This document shows, piece by piece, positions 10,101 through 18,332 of a stretch of DNA of 25,599 nucleotides (its first letter is position 1; every line of letters begins with the position of its first letter). Both the position numbers and the translations under genes were made by a program. Where the stretch lies: assembly GCF_000003605.2 (NCBI RefSeq), contig NW_003118938.1, forward strand, positions 73,540-99,138, written 5' to 3'. The stretch is from Saccoglossus kowalevskii. Its lineage: Eukaryota > Hemichordata > Enteropneusta > Harrimaniidae. Under the pieces are notes generated by a model that saw only the letters and a list, made by a program, of their open reading frames with translations, had not been told where the DNA came from and ran no database searches.

Positions 10101-13100
10101 TTCAGTTCCAAACTCTTATCTGCCACAAGATCTTCACTGAAATATAGAACATTTAACAAAAAAATTAACCGCGCAAAAAGTTGCAGGTGTAGTGAAATCC
10201 TATTACAGAGGGCGCTGTTTAATGGCAAAATAAGTTAAAGGGTGGTGGTCTCATATAAACAAAGATGATGACTTTGACTGTTGCGCAGACCAACGGGTAC
10301 AAACTTAGAGGTTACCAAGCTTTACCTAGGCATTTTTGTGTGTTTTGAAGGTATCGAAGGAGTCATCGGAGGTAATTAGTGCAAGTGGCACCCGGGTCAA
10401 AACTAGTACTTGTGATTTCCTTTAAAAAGCGCACTTGGCTGTGGGGAAATCACTGTTTATCAACATAAATGCCTCACATGCGCGGCGCGACGACCATCAC
10501 CTTTTAATATATTTTTTGTGACACATTAAGATTTCTTACGTTATTTGCTCTCCTGGTTTCAATAATTGCATCACGTATTTTGCTTGATAGAAGTTCATCT
10601 CCATCTGTTTATGTCGATCCTGAAAGAAAACTCTGTATGTTGTAATTTCTGTAAAGCATGACTAGACTTTCAAAGCCGTACCGGAGGGCGTTATCAAATA
10701 TGTAACTAGTATATACACATTCGGTGTATAAGGTTGACCGTGACTCAGCAATTCTCTAACTTACCATTAACTGTGTTGGTGATGCTGATAACCTTATGCT
10801 CTTAATCATCATTAGAAAGAAACGAACCAACAAAATGAATAGGAAGATGAAAATAGGCGTAAAAGTCATATAGTATACCACACCTTGACTCTGAAAGAGA
10901 AAAAAAATACTGTTATAAATATATTGTTGTATAGTGTGATGATATTGGTCAGTATTCGAGGTTAAAATTGAAGCTGTGGCTGGACAACCGATTTTGTCAT
11001 TGGCCAACAAAATATGAAAATTTGACTTTGGCTTTCAAAGACACAATAACAAACACAAACACAAACACAAACACAAACACAAACACAAACACAAACACAA
11101 ACAAACAATTAGTTTCTCAAAGTCGTCCTGTCTATTTTTTAGTTTGCCCATACAAATGTATGTGACGATGATATGACAACGAGATTGTCTCAGTTCAAAT
11201 TTTTGAAGCCAAACAATTTTAGAACATCCTCTGTAAATTGGGTTAGGTGGAAGGGAAAACAAAACAAATGTCTTCTTACCGGATGTGTGTATGTCTTTGT
11301 GCATGTCTGCTGTGCGACCCAGAAAACAACCCACGTTGTGGTGTAGAAAAATCCAATAAATGAACCAACCACACGGGCCTTGGTAGCAATGCATGCAAAT
11401 ATTGGATAGAATACCACACCAACCCCAGCTACATTTATCATACCAACAAATACTGCAATTGTGACAGATGAGAACTGATATTAAATGAATGATGACAAAT
11501 AAAGACAGCAATATTTACGTATCTGGGTGTACATGGTCTGCACATACATCACGTGAATATGAGTGTATGGTCTGTACATGATATCACATAGATACGAGGA
11601 GATAGCCCACATATATGTTGCGCATTGATTGGATCACATGGTCTACATATAATATCATATAGTTGGGAAAATAAATGATGTACGTAATATCACATGAGAG
11701 TAAATGATCTGCACGTAGATACCATATGGACGTGAGTACGCGGTATGTAATCATTGAATTAGACCAACACAACATATCGCGTCCGCTTAATTTGTCTTGA
11801 TATCGAGAAGCAACACACGCTCTCAGATTTTAATATTCGCTATCTAATACATAATATTACTGCCACCATGGTGTTAGGCATAAAGGGTAAATAAAACTAT
11901 AAAAATAGGTCAGAGTTTGTGATTATATGGAGCAAAGGAAACTGCCATTTTCTGTTCATACATAGTTTGCACTAATATCATATAAATGGGCGCACATGGT
12001 CTGAACGCAATGTCCCATGGATTGGAGTACATGGTCTACACATGACTGTGAACGAATGGGTTGGACGTGATACTGCATACATAGTAGCTCAGAGCCCGGG
12101 GGTATTCACTTTGATTTTAGGTAGGAGTGCACCACAACCATTTAAAAATTGTTCCAAATTACGCCAAAATATTACTTAGATTGGTGTAAAATGGTTTAAA
12201 ATATTAAATTGGGGTAAAAAAGATCGGCTCGACCGTTAAAATGGGGGACTGAACATTGAATGAACAATTACAGAATGAACATTGCTTTCCACACACAGAT
12301 AGTAAATTTTCCAGATCTTAAAATGAGTTTGCCCGTCGATATGTGAATGAAATAAAAACAATATACCGACCATTGATCCATGTTTCGGTGCTATCTATTT
12401 TGAAATAGTATTCTCCTTTGAATAAATCGATGACACTGTTAGTGGTGGCACCGAAAGCTGCAACATACGCCATGCGATTTTTGCATTCATCCAGTAAGTT
12501 GACCGTGCTAAAGGAAATAGACATAACGCATCATCAGCAGGCCCTGGTAAGTATCATCAGCAGGCCCTGGTAAGTATCATGATGTTGTAATAATGAGAAG
12601 CAATAACAGAATGTGTTTGTTTGTTTTATTTTGTTGTTAAAACCATTGTTTTACGGGTGATAGTGGTGTGTATATCGCAAGAAGATATAGGTAGAATATA
12701 AATAGTTGAGTAGTGAGTACAACTAAAGGTGTATTTCATGACGACTCTCAAAATCTGGATCCAATCAACTACATACATATACAACCATTCATTCCATCAC
12801 ATCACATACCGCACACATCAACTATTCAACCACACACTACCCACCCAAATACACAACAGTCATCCAACACCACACATCGTCGACCTAACCACACACAACC
12901 TATCCAACCAACCAACCAACCAACCACATATCACCCACACACCCACCCACCTAACCAACCACGTAAAACCCACCCACCTAACCAACCAACCAACCAACCA
13001 CATACCACTTATGCACCCCCCGGGGGGGGGGGGGCTATACATAGAACTTGTCTAATGGGGACGTGCTCCTGAAATGGGTCTGGTTTTTTGGATTTTAGGT

Positions 13101-16100
13101 AAAAGTATCAGTCTTATTTCTGGTCAAAGATTGGTATAAATACGGTAATATTTTTCCGATTTGGTATAAATAACCTGAACATTGTGTTAATAATATGCTC
13201 TTATGTAAGTGACAAGAGGTGTTTCTATGGTCAAAATACATATTTCAAGAAATCGATGTACAATGCAACTGTTGGCATACATGTGCTTCAATTGGAGATA
13301 CTCTTCTAATAGAGCAAATACGGTAACTGTTTTATTTAGAATAAACAGTGATGACAAAAATGGTACTTTGGTATAAATATGGGTATAGATTTTGCCACTA
13401 TCCAGGTATAAAAATGGTCACACTTTTGAGCACTCAGGGGCACCTTCCTACCCAGCTATGTGTCAACTGCCCCCGGGCTTATGCAACCACATACCACATA
13501 TCACCCATTCTACTACACGCCACCCACCTAACCACACACTAACCATCAACCACACACCGCTCCAGCTACACACCACCTATCCTATCATCCAACCACATAC
13601 CATCACCCAAGCACACACCACCCTACCAACCCAATAATAGTTAAAGTGTATTTATGTTGAAATCCTAATAATTGTACTTACATTGGTAATCCTGGTCTGC
13701 CACCGAAGATATTAGTATACATAGATTTACGTTTGGTGAGAAATCCCAACAGAATCACAATCATTATCTGAAATAATAACACGTGGTAGTGTAATAGTGT
13801 GAACGATATTGTCACCCTTTAATTTTATGACGTCATCATTGCAGATTATTTGCCATGATAATAATAATTTAATAACCTGCAGTTATGTTCAGAACGAACA
13901 TAGCGATAAGTGTCGACAAATTGATGGCAGGACACTTGAAACAATGTTATTTAATTTAATGGGTGTAAAGTCAGGGTCAAATAAATATGTTAAAGTTAAG
14001 ACAATTTGTGACGTCATCGTCTGCTCAGGCATACGTTTTTTCGGCTGATCAAGTACGCACGCTCTTCTGACGTGTTGATGTGAAACGGGCTCAGTTTCAG
14101 TTTATTAATGACTTGTGCGGACAAAACTCACTTCACGCTCAAGTACATTGCATGTTCCATTTATGTCGCATAAAATATGCTGCCCTCCATTATTGGTTGA
14201 CATGTCTTTCAATATTGTTCAACTATAACCCACAAGGCTATACTATAAACCAATGTGCGATAATGTAACCCAAAATGACGTAACGCAGTATGAGATAATG
14301 TAACCCAACATACGATATTGTAACCAAGAATGATGTAACGCAGTTTGAGATAATGTAACCTAACATGCGATAATGTAACCCGGTATGAGATAATCTAACC
14401 CAGTATGAGATAATGTAACCCGGTATGAGATAATCTAACCCGGTATGAGATAATCTAACGTGGTATGAGATAATCTAACCCGGTATGAGATAATGTAACC
14501 TGGTATGAGATAATCTAACCCGGTATGAGATAATCTAACCCGGTATGAGATAATGTAACCTGGTATGAGATAATCTAACCCGGTATGAGATAATGTAACC
14601 TGGTATGAGATAATCTAACCCGGTATGAGATAATCTAACCCGGTATGAGATAATCTAACTCGGTATGAGATAATCTAACCCGGTATGAGATAATCTAACC
14701 CGGTATGAGATAATCTAACCCGGTATGAGATAATCTAACCCGGTATGAGATAATCTAACCCGGTATGAGATAATCTAACCCAGTATGAGATAATCTAATC
14801 CAACATTCTATAATGATATAGAATGATAACCCAGAATGGTGTAACTCAATATGGGAGAATGTAACCTCGCGTGTGAGAATGTAACCTACAATGATGTAAC
14901 CAAATATGCGATAACGTAATATAATTTGTACTATAGTTGTTTTGATGGGCCATTAGACGTTTTAGAATTTCAGTAATTACATGCCGTAATTACATGCCGT
15001 AATTACATGCCGTAACCTGGTTATGGCATGGTAGATGAAAGTACAGACAATTCTAAACATACGACAAATTACCCACAAATCTGCTATAAATTTATACAGA
15101 AACCCGGCAACCCAACAGAAATAATATACTCTGTCATTCAGAGAGTATAAAAAGGTGTTCTTGGGAACAGTGGAGCAGACAGATCACACAAAATATACAA
15201 TTGGCGGGAGTCATAAATACACATGTATATACAATAAATGATAAAATGCACAATGCTGATAAAACGTGTATATTCCAGTGATTAACTTCATTATTCTCAT
15301 GGAAATACAGAGTATCGGTCACGTGATAGCAACCGTGATTCAGTTGACGCTGCTTATCTGATGGGCTTACAGTACTATTCTACACAGTATATTGTGCCAG
15401 CGCGTGAAAACAACGTTAGGAGATACGTTTCCTATTAATTTACAAAGTGATGTTTTGATGAGTCTCAACACTGCAACACTGTCATTACAACGGAAGTAGA
15501 TAACTTTATTGTCATAATTATTTCTATAGAAGATGAACTTCAACAAAAATAGAAAAGGAAAGGATAATAAAATTTAAAATAACATGAAAGTAAGTAAAAA
15601 CAAAAATAACAAACTAGTTTTAAATTACTCAATAGTACGGAATCAGGTGGTTTACTATTATCTGTTTGCATTATAAACACACCAAGATTAATGTGTCAGT
15701 TTGTCATAATGTAAATAAATTTATCAGAATTATTCAATGAAGTAAAATTAGAATTTTCCTTTCGTAATTCTGTGAAAAGTGTCTGTCTCATTTCATTGTG
15801 CTATGGGCAGTCCATAATGTAATAATAGTCATCCTCAACTGAGTATTTATCACATCTTGTACAAATTCTGTAAATTCAATGCAAGTGACACATTATGATA
15901 CATTATGGACGTTTTTATCACATGTCTTTTTTGAAACACAATCAAACACTTATATCGGAGACGCGCCCATATCATCAAAAGTAAATAAAAGTTTGTGTTT
16001 GCAAAACGCGAGAGTGTTGTCCTCAGAAGGAACACTTAAAAATGATCGTTTTGATCCACCTTGGACAATGTTAATGAATGCTTAAAGGATAGGCTACGCT

Positions 16101-17963
16101 TTCCCCTCGACTTTTCCTAGACTCACTGCAGTTTTCCAACCATATATAACCAGGGAAGTAAATAGTTATGAGATATTTTCATAAGATATATACTCTCTGC
16201 ATTGATCTTGACACGGTTTAGCGAGTGTTTGACCCCCTCCCATCTCCGTAACATTTTGCCAACAGAAACGACTCAGTGTAGAAGATCACGTAACATTAAT
16301 CAGGTGACGTGTCTATGCCGACTTAAATATGCTGATTTTTTGAAGGCACATACTTAACGGCATATTCACGAACACAAATACTATTCAAGATTGTTTATAC
16401 AAATGTGTATAGTTATTGAAACTATTCAATCATAACTACAATGGTTTCGTGAATCAAGGTTTTATTTAGTAATTGCTGTTTTAATAACAGAACGATATTT
16501 TCACTTATTAAATCAAACTTACGACCTTCACGCATTTATGATGACACTTTTGATGAAAGCTTCGCTAAAAATAAATGTTAGATCAGCTTTTTTTTTTTTT
16601 TTTTTTTGAAAGAAAATGTCCGAAGTGACAGAAATTCAGCTAATCAAGCATTATCTTTCCCGGGTATATATCTCGCTCACGATAATAAACATATTCAAAT
16701 AAAAGAGTTTTTTTTTTCTAGACTGAAAAGAGATTTGTCCTTGCAGTTGATGCGATGGCGACAGAGAACGTTATTTGGGGACGAAAACAAGTTACGTGAC
16801 TCTCTCACTCTCACCGACCATTCGAGAAGAGGCTCTATTGAATGACAAACACCTTTACAACCTTTCATTATTTTTGCAATTTTGTTGAAAACAACTGCTG
16901 CAATCAACAATATAGATAAACCATATTCACATGCTGGAAAAAAGATGTCTGCGGTCGTCGAACTATGCCACATCAACCACTTGCTTATAAAAATAAATTA
17001 ATCAACCATGGAATAGTGACGTGTTCACCTGTCAAGGGTGGAAACAACACCCACATAATTCAACTGGGTTTCAAATGCACGGAACAAGTACTATTGGAAT
17101 TAAGTTTTAAAAATAGTGTGGATATTTTTAATAGTTGAGTTTAGTTTATCTGCATAAAATGAAAAAAACGCCAATGCAAAAAATAATACGTATACGTATT
17201 TCATAGCGTATACACACTATGAATTATTAGTATGTACCCTTATGTAATAGCGCATGCGCTTCTAATTAATATACTTTTAATTAAAACTACGTACTCGTAA
17301 TTAAATACGTGTACATGAACAAAACAACCATATCGTGATCTGGTACTTATCAAGCACAAGTAATTTTCATGTTAAATGACATGTACGTGTTATTTGGAAA
17401 CACAAAAGTAATAACATGGATGAAAAATACGATGAAAATAATTGTAAAAAACTAATGCTACATTAAAATATATAAAAGTATATAATAAAAATACACTGTA
17501 AAAATTGTACATTCCGGGTTATAAACAACTGTTTCATCTGATACAAATTATATCTGTATATGAGAAAAACAGTACTTACGGATGGTCCTAGCAGATATTT
17601 GATCATACTTGCAAATGTAAGACTGCAGAAGTCGGTACCAAGCCTGAAATATCAAATAGAGGTAAAGCATATATATGTGATGGCACTGAGAAACGATCAT
17701 TCAAACAATGAAGACACAATGAATACTCACTCCTCGGTCGTTTCAGTGTCTGTTTCCCGCCACTTCGCGATATTTTCTGCTAGTAGATCTGATAGCGATC
17801 CCTCGCATAGTGAATTGGTCTCGAGCGCGGTTAGAAACACATTTAACATATCCGTGGTGAAAGCCACCACACCCCAGAACAAAGCGTAGACTAATATGAT
17901 GAAGCCATAATTGAGAAGTATCTGGTTCAGACCTTTCCACATAATACGAAGTACCGTCACCAT
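3997..17963 (-). CDS. STRA6-like: STRA6-like retinol transporter / RBP receptor, 17 exons
   Basis: Spliced gene of 721 codons plus stop. Exons on the minus strand: 17963-17731, 17643-17580, 13767-13682, 12507-12371, 11452-11280, 10890-10765, 10619-10540, 10136-9962, 9851-9704, 9133-9058, 8959-8884, 8026-7978, 6827-6710, 6306-6205, 5502-5339, 4926-4750, 4178-3997. Every junction keeps one open frame and every intron is GT-AG. Recognised by family blocks in order: FGGRPGLP (about 121-127), VYKPIPGF, FYISAIVAF, RYSGYQIGY, LTNRR, SCLIRAIKG, DRGYIAYL, HPVLVTFC and RNRWWMAITLHNNPSL (vertebrate STRA6 has RARWGLAYTLLHNPTL). The family is a multi-pass plasma-membrane protein that exchanges retinol with its carrier or stores; the partner in this animal is unknown. 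The start has an AAACATGG context with an in-frame TAG 18 nt upstream. Usual length is about 670, so this protein has extra N- and C-terminal residues. Family assignment is very secure; retinol transport is inferred. It could equally be an orthologue of the STRA6-like paralogue (RBPR2). Confidence 0.95.
4750..4926 (-). CDS. STRA6-like exon 16
   Basis: Residues 604-661: YIAYLSFLQIEVAHCHPVLV then TFCKML, matching human [20 protein letters not shown] then AFCSLL. The end is basic and hydrophilic (KLLKMNKK). Acceptor ATTATTAG. The donor G|GTTAAA is weak but is the only one in phase with exon 17; without splicing the frame stops at once (TAA). Confidence 0.9.
5339..5502 (-). CDS. STRA6-like exon 15
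   Basis: Residues 549-602: RFFHIMSYFFFFFNVILGLI then SCLIRAIKG, the last membrane helix and juxtamembrane amphipathic region, followed by LSRIDKSTLM and EYEMLDR. Five consecutive Phe codons are a TTC run. Acceptor CTGTTTCTTTACAG, donor GTAAAT, phase 1. An open frame continues upstream through the intron, but the family match starts here. Confidence 0.93.
6079..6187. repeat. 22-bp tandem repeat in intron 14
   Basis: Five units of TATCACATGTTATGTCATGC plus TC; the outer two have variants (GTAATG, GTAATATTC). On the transcript it begins about 17 bp past the donor of exon 14. Contains CACATG E-box-like cores. Confidence 0.92.
6205..6306 (-). CDS. STRA6-like exon 14
   Basis: Residues 515-547: PSIVFALFLYMVQFVLSKYL, then SLALTN before a split Arg, matching human [20 protein letters not shown] and QLTNRR. 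Acceptor TTCTCCACAG, donor GTAAAT, phase 2. Joining exon 13 directly to exon 15 would create TGA, so this exon is required. Confidence 0.92.
6710..6827 (-). CDS. STRA6-like exon 13
   Basis: Residues 476-513. A membrane helix (FVILLIMTFMTSVIAAYQV) and a loop ending ELGLL before a split Trp codon, matching human LGTTALAFLVLMPVLHGRN and LESSW. Acceptor TTTTACTAG, donor GTAAGA, phase 2. Confidence 0.9.
6955..7300 (+). pseudogene. LINE (non-LTR) reverse-transcriptase relic in intron 12
   Basis: Broken RT reading across frames: KRFTAILNKHLIFW near 6972, then (frame 7038) IDEAQLGFRHEYSTVDN and VLQSII, two stops, GKLYCMFIDF, then a shifted frame with SCLTNNKYTDYF and GRQEYMM. These are the spacing and motifs of RT blocks 1 to 4 (AQ.GFR.GYSTVDN, CxFIDF, YF..G.RQG.M). 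The YxDD block is not visible. It lies antisense to the STRA6-like gene. Stops and frameshifts show it is dead. Clade not determined. Confidence 0.85.
7978..8026 (-). CDS. STRA6-like exon 12 (49 bp microexon)
   Basis: Residues 459-474, VSCLRYSGYQIGYILW, matching human CWMSFSAYQTAFICLG. Acceptor GTTTTGCAG, donor GTAAGT, phase 1. It was found by homology and phase, as it is too short to be seen as an ORF. Confidence 0.9.
8268..8490. repeat. Imperfect internal duplication in intron 11
   Basis: Segments around 8268-8340 and 8418-8490 share TTGCTTT.CCAAAAATGAC and GCTAAAAATA...AATTGCTG with ACGAATAA. Probably part of a degenerate interspersed element; ends not determined. Confidence 0.45.
8884..8959 (-). 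CDS. STRA6-like exon 11
   Basis: Residues 434-458: the cytoplasmic loop AHFMRLCRGD followed by LPARRSAPT, matching human THRTNLRALHRGAALDLSP and the basic Ser/Pro stretch after it. Acceptor CTTTATTTAG, donor GTAAGT, phase 0. Other frames read through this exon, but only this one continues into exon 12. Confidence 0.88.
9058..9133 (-). CDS. STRA6-like exon 10
   Basis: Residues 409-432: the membrane helix SFYISAIVAFLMMTMFILRM, matching human [20 protein letters not shown]. Acceptor TTTTTTACAG, donor GTAATA, phase 2. Confidence 0.92.
9578..9708. repeat. 50-bp tandem duplication over the exon 9 donor
   Basis: TGACAGCCATATAAGGGTAA and TTACTCCAAATGACAGCAAG each occur twice, with the segment TTTACTCCAAATGACAGCAAGTTTACCG-type donor region repeated at a 50-bp shift (TACCG at 9651 and 9701). 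The duplication copies the 5' splice site of exon 9. Confidence 0.88.
9704..9851 (-). CDS. STRA6-like exon 9
   Basis: Residues 359-407. Completes a helix and then encodes the extracellular segment with two possible N-glycosylation sequons (NVT, NQT). In vertebrate STRA6 the equivalent region contacts the retinol-binding protein; here it is poorly conserved. The donor G|GTAAAC is duplicated 50 bp further on. Confidence 0.9.
9962..10136 (-). CDS. STRA6-like exon 8
   Basis: Residues 301-358. Cytoplasmic region, then VYKPIPGFQYSLRALCTF and the beginning of the next helix. Matches human IYTPQPGFHLPLKLVLSA. The human position Pro293 (a known disease allele, P293L) is a Ser here. Acceptor ATATTTCAG, donor GTAAGT, phase 0. 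Confidence 0.94.
10235..10507. mobile_element. MITE copy 1 (TTAA-flanked), intron 7
   Basis: 273 bp bounded by TTAA on both sides. About 75-80 percent alike by eye to 22489-22794 (shared blocks: ATAAACAAAGAT, GACTTTGACT, CGCAGA.CAACG.GTACAAAC, GGTAATTAGT, CTTGTGATTTC, GTTTATCAACA). The right end read inward, TTAAAAGGTGATGGTCGTCG, pairs with the left end of copy 2. This copy has lost part of its left terminal repeat. No coding capacity. Confidence 0.78.
10540..10619 (-). CDS. STRA6-like exon 7
   Basis: Residues 274-299, too short for simple ORF detection. NFYQAKYVMQLLKP corresponds to human SSYSEEYLRNLLCRKK, the cytoplasmic segment between helices. Acceptor TTTCTTTCAG, donor GTAAGA, phase 2. 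Confidence 0.9.
10765..10890 (-). CDS. STRA6-like exon 6
   Basis: Residues 232-273. One long helix (TPIFIFLFILLVRFFLMMI) followed by a basic cytoplasmic turn, as in human [25 protein letters not shown]. Acceptor CTCTTTCAG, donor GTAAGT, phase 0. Confidence 0.92.
11043..11107. repeat. (ACAAAC)n hexanucleotide microsatellite, intron 5
   Basis: About 10 uninterrupted copies of ACAAAC. On the transcript strand this reads (GTTTGT)n. Confidence 0.95.
11280..11452 (-). CDS. STRA6-like exon 5
   Basis: Residues 175-231. Two membrane helices: FVGMINVAGVGVVFYPIFAC (compare human LGLFYYAALYYPLAAC) and VVGSFIGFFYTTTWVVFWV, joined by the short loop IATKAR. Acceptor CAATTGCAG, donor GTAAGA, phase 0. Confidence 0.93.
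11521..12090. repeat. Degenerate minisatellite, intron 4
   Basis: Diverged units of roughly 35-50 bp containing ACATGGTCTGCACAT and ATATCACATA(GA)TGGG, at 11521-11760 and again 11960-12090, with about 200 bp of unrelated sequence between them. Confidence 0.7.
12095..12240. mobile_element. Truncated relative of the 13016-13477 element
   Basis: Starts CCCGGGGGTATTCACTTTGA, shares TTTTAGGTA and GATTGGT.TAAA...GGTATAAA-like stretches with the complete element, and has no recognisable right end. Confidence 0.45.
12371..12507 (-). CDS. STRA6-like exon 4
   Basis: Residues 129-173, starting ITVNLLDECKNRMAYVAAFG. Equivalent to human [20 protein letters not shown]; the second conserved membrane helix. 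Acceptor TTCCTTTAG. The only donor that keeps the frame is G|GTCGGT, a weak site; a GTATAT four bases further on would break the frame. Confidence 0.88.
12531..12580. repeat. 23-bp tandem duplication, intron 3
   Basis: Two perfect copies of TCATCAGCAGGCCCTGGTAA plus GTA, starting 24 bp upstream of exon 4 on the transcript strand, between the branch region and earlier intron. Confidence 0.9.
12775..13015. repeat. C/A-rich (CCAA)n / CACAC array, left part
   Basis: Purine-poor strand made of ACAC, CCAACCAACC and CCACATACCAC motifs. The minus (transcript) strand has GGTTGGTTGGTTGGTTGG runs. It continues at 13486, interrupted by the element at 13016-13477. Confidence 0.92.
13016..13477. mobile_element. 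462-bp non-autonomous DNA transposon with 8-bp TSD
   Basis: Flanked by CTTATGCA at 13008-13015 and 13478-13485. Ends are inverted: left CCCCCC then G13 and CTATACATAG; right, read inward, CCCGGGGGCAGTTGACACAT then AG. The G run in the left end appears to have expanded by slippage. No ORF of note inside. An 8-bp target duplication is typical of hAT elements, so a hAT MITE is the best guess. Confidence 0.65.
13486..13635. repeat. C/A-rich array, right part
   Basis: Continuation of the array at 12775-13015 (ACCACATACCACATATCACC and similar) after the transposon. Confidence 0.85.
13682..13767 (-). CDS. STRA6-like exon 3
   Basis: Residues 100-127. IMIVILLGFL completes a membrane helix, followed by a basic TKRK stop-transfer and FGGRPGLP, which matches RGRPGLP of human STRA6. 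Acceptor TTATTTCAG, donor GTAAGT, phase 2. It is separated from exon 2 by the longest intron (3.8 kb). Confidence 0.93.
14255..14815. repeat. 20-bp minisatellite with GATA motif, intron 2
   Basis: Unit CGGTATGAGATAATCTAACC, 23 in-phase copies from 14341 to 14800 with few variants (TAATGTAACC, TGGTATG), and diverged copies on each side (to about 14930). Each unit contains AGATAA and the near-palindrome AGATAATCT. Confidence 0.95.
14973..15016. repeat. 13-bp tandem repeat, intron 2
   Basis: Three copies of GTAATTACATGCC, followed by GTAACC. Confidence 0.92.
15017..17579. other. Remainder of intron 2, no gene seen
   Basis: AT-rich, with a T20 run at 16588-16607. Short open frames on both strands have no recognisable domains or splice context. 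Confidence 0.5.
17580..17643 (-). CDS. STRA6-like exon 2
   Basis: Residues 79-99. Acceptor after TTGATATTTCAG, donor GTAAGT. Begins with one base completing a Glu codon and ends in phase 0 after the residues LLGPS. With exon 3 it forms the first conserved membrane helix of the family. Confidence 0.85.
17731..17963 (-). CDS. STRA6-like exon 1 (start)
   Basis: Residues 1-77 plus two bases of codon 78. It carries a strong hydrophobic stretch at about residues 19-37 (YGFIILVYALFWGVVAFTT), then an acidic, hydrophilic segment ending in ETDTETTE. Human STRA6 has a polar N-terminus before its first membrane helix, so this hydrophobic segment looks additional: either a signal-anchor helix or a signal peptide. 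The donor is GTGAGT, phase 2. An in-frame stop just upstream argues against a longer coding start in this exon. Confidence 0.85.
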
Positions 17964-18309
17964 GTTTAGGCCGTTTGTCTACACGTTTTCACAAAATATT
18001 TCGTCTACTTGTCGTTTAGCACTCGGTTAGGATATCCTCGGATCTGTTGCGCAGGTTGAATTACTTTTTGCGTGGAGTGGTAAAGTTATGCACGGTTTGC
18101 GTTGCTATGGCGATCAATATAGCGACCGATGATTAGCTTACAAGTAAACCCATGAGAATAACTTCATTAATATTATTTTGTTAAAATTTGCAAATTTAAT
18201 ATTACGTAGATAATAAAACTGTACCATAAATGTATTAATTTTCACGACGAAGCGAGTCAATCGGCAATCTTTTATGTTTCTGTTTTAGTATCTCAATTAA
18301 GTTACTTTA

Positions 18310-18332
18310 TTGGTCATAACTTGGATGACCAA
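18310..18332. promoter_or_regulatory. Inverted repeat of nuclear-receptor-like half sites upstream of STRA6-like gene
   Basis: TTGGTCAT and ATGACCAA form a perfect 8-bp inverted repeat with a 7-bp spacer, about 350 bp upstream of the ATG. The arms contain TGGTCA/TGACCA, one base off the AGGTCA half site. A few such palindromes are expected by chance in 25 kb, so this is only suggestive. Confidence 0.2.

Noticed and set aside
11035-11511. 158-codon minus-strand open frame
   Set aside because: Overlaps real exon 5 in a different frame and ends in the (GTTTGT)n run; exon 5 proper is in the other frame with family homology.
12713-13072. Thr/Pro/His-rich open frames
   Set aside because: Low-complexity CCAACC/CACAC array open in two frames, interrupted by a transposon.
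16606-16976. 79- and 93-codon open frames on opposite strands
   Set aside because: No recognisable domain, poor composition, no splice context matching a family.
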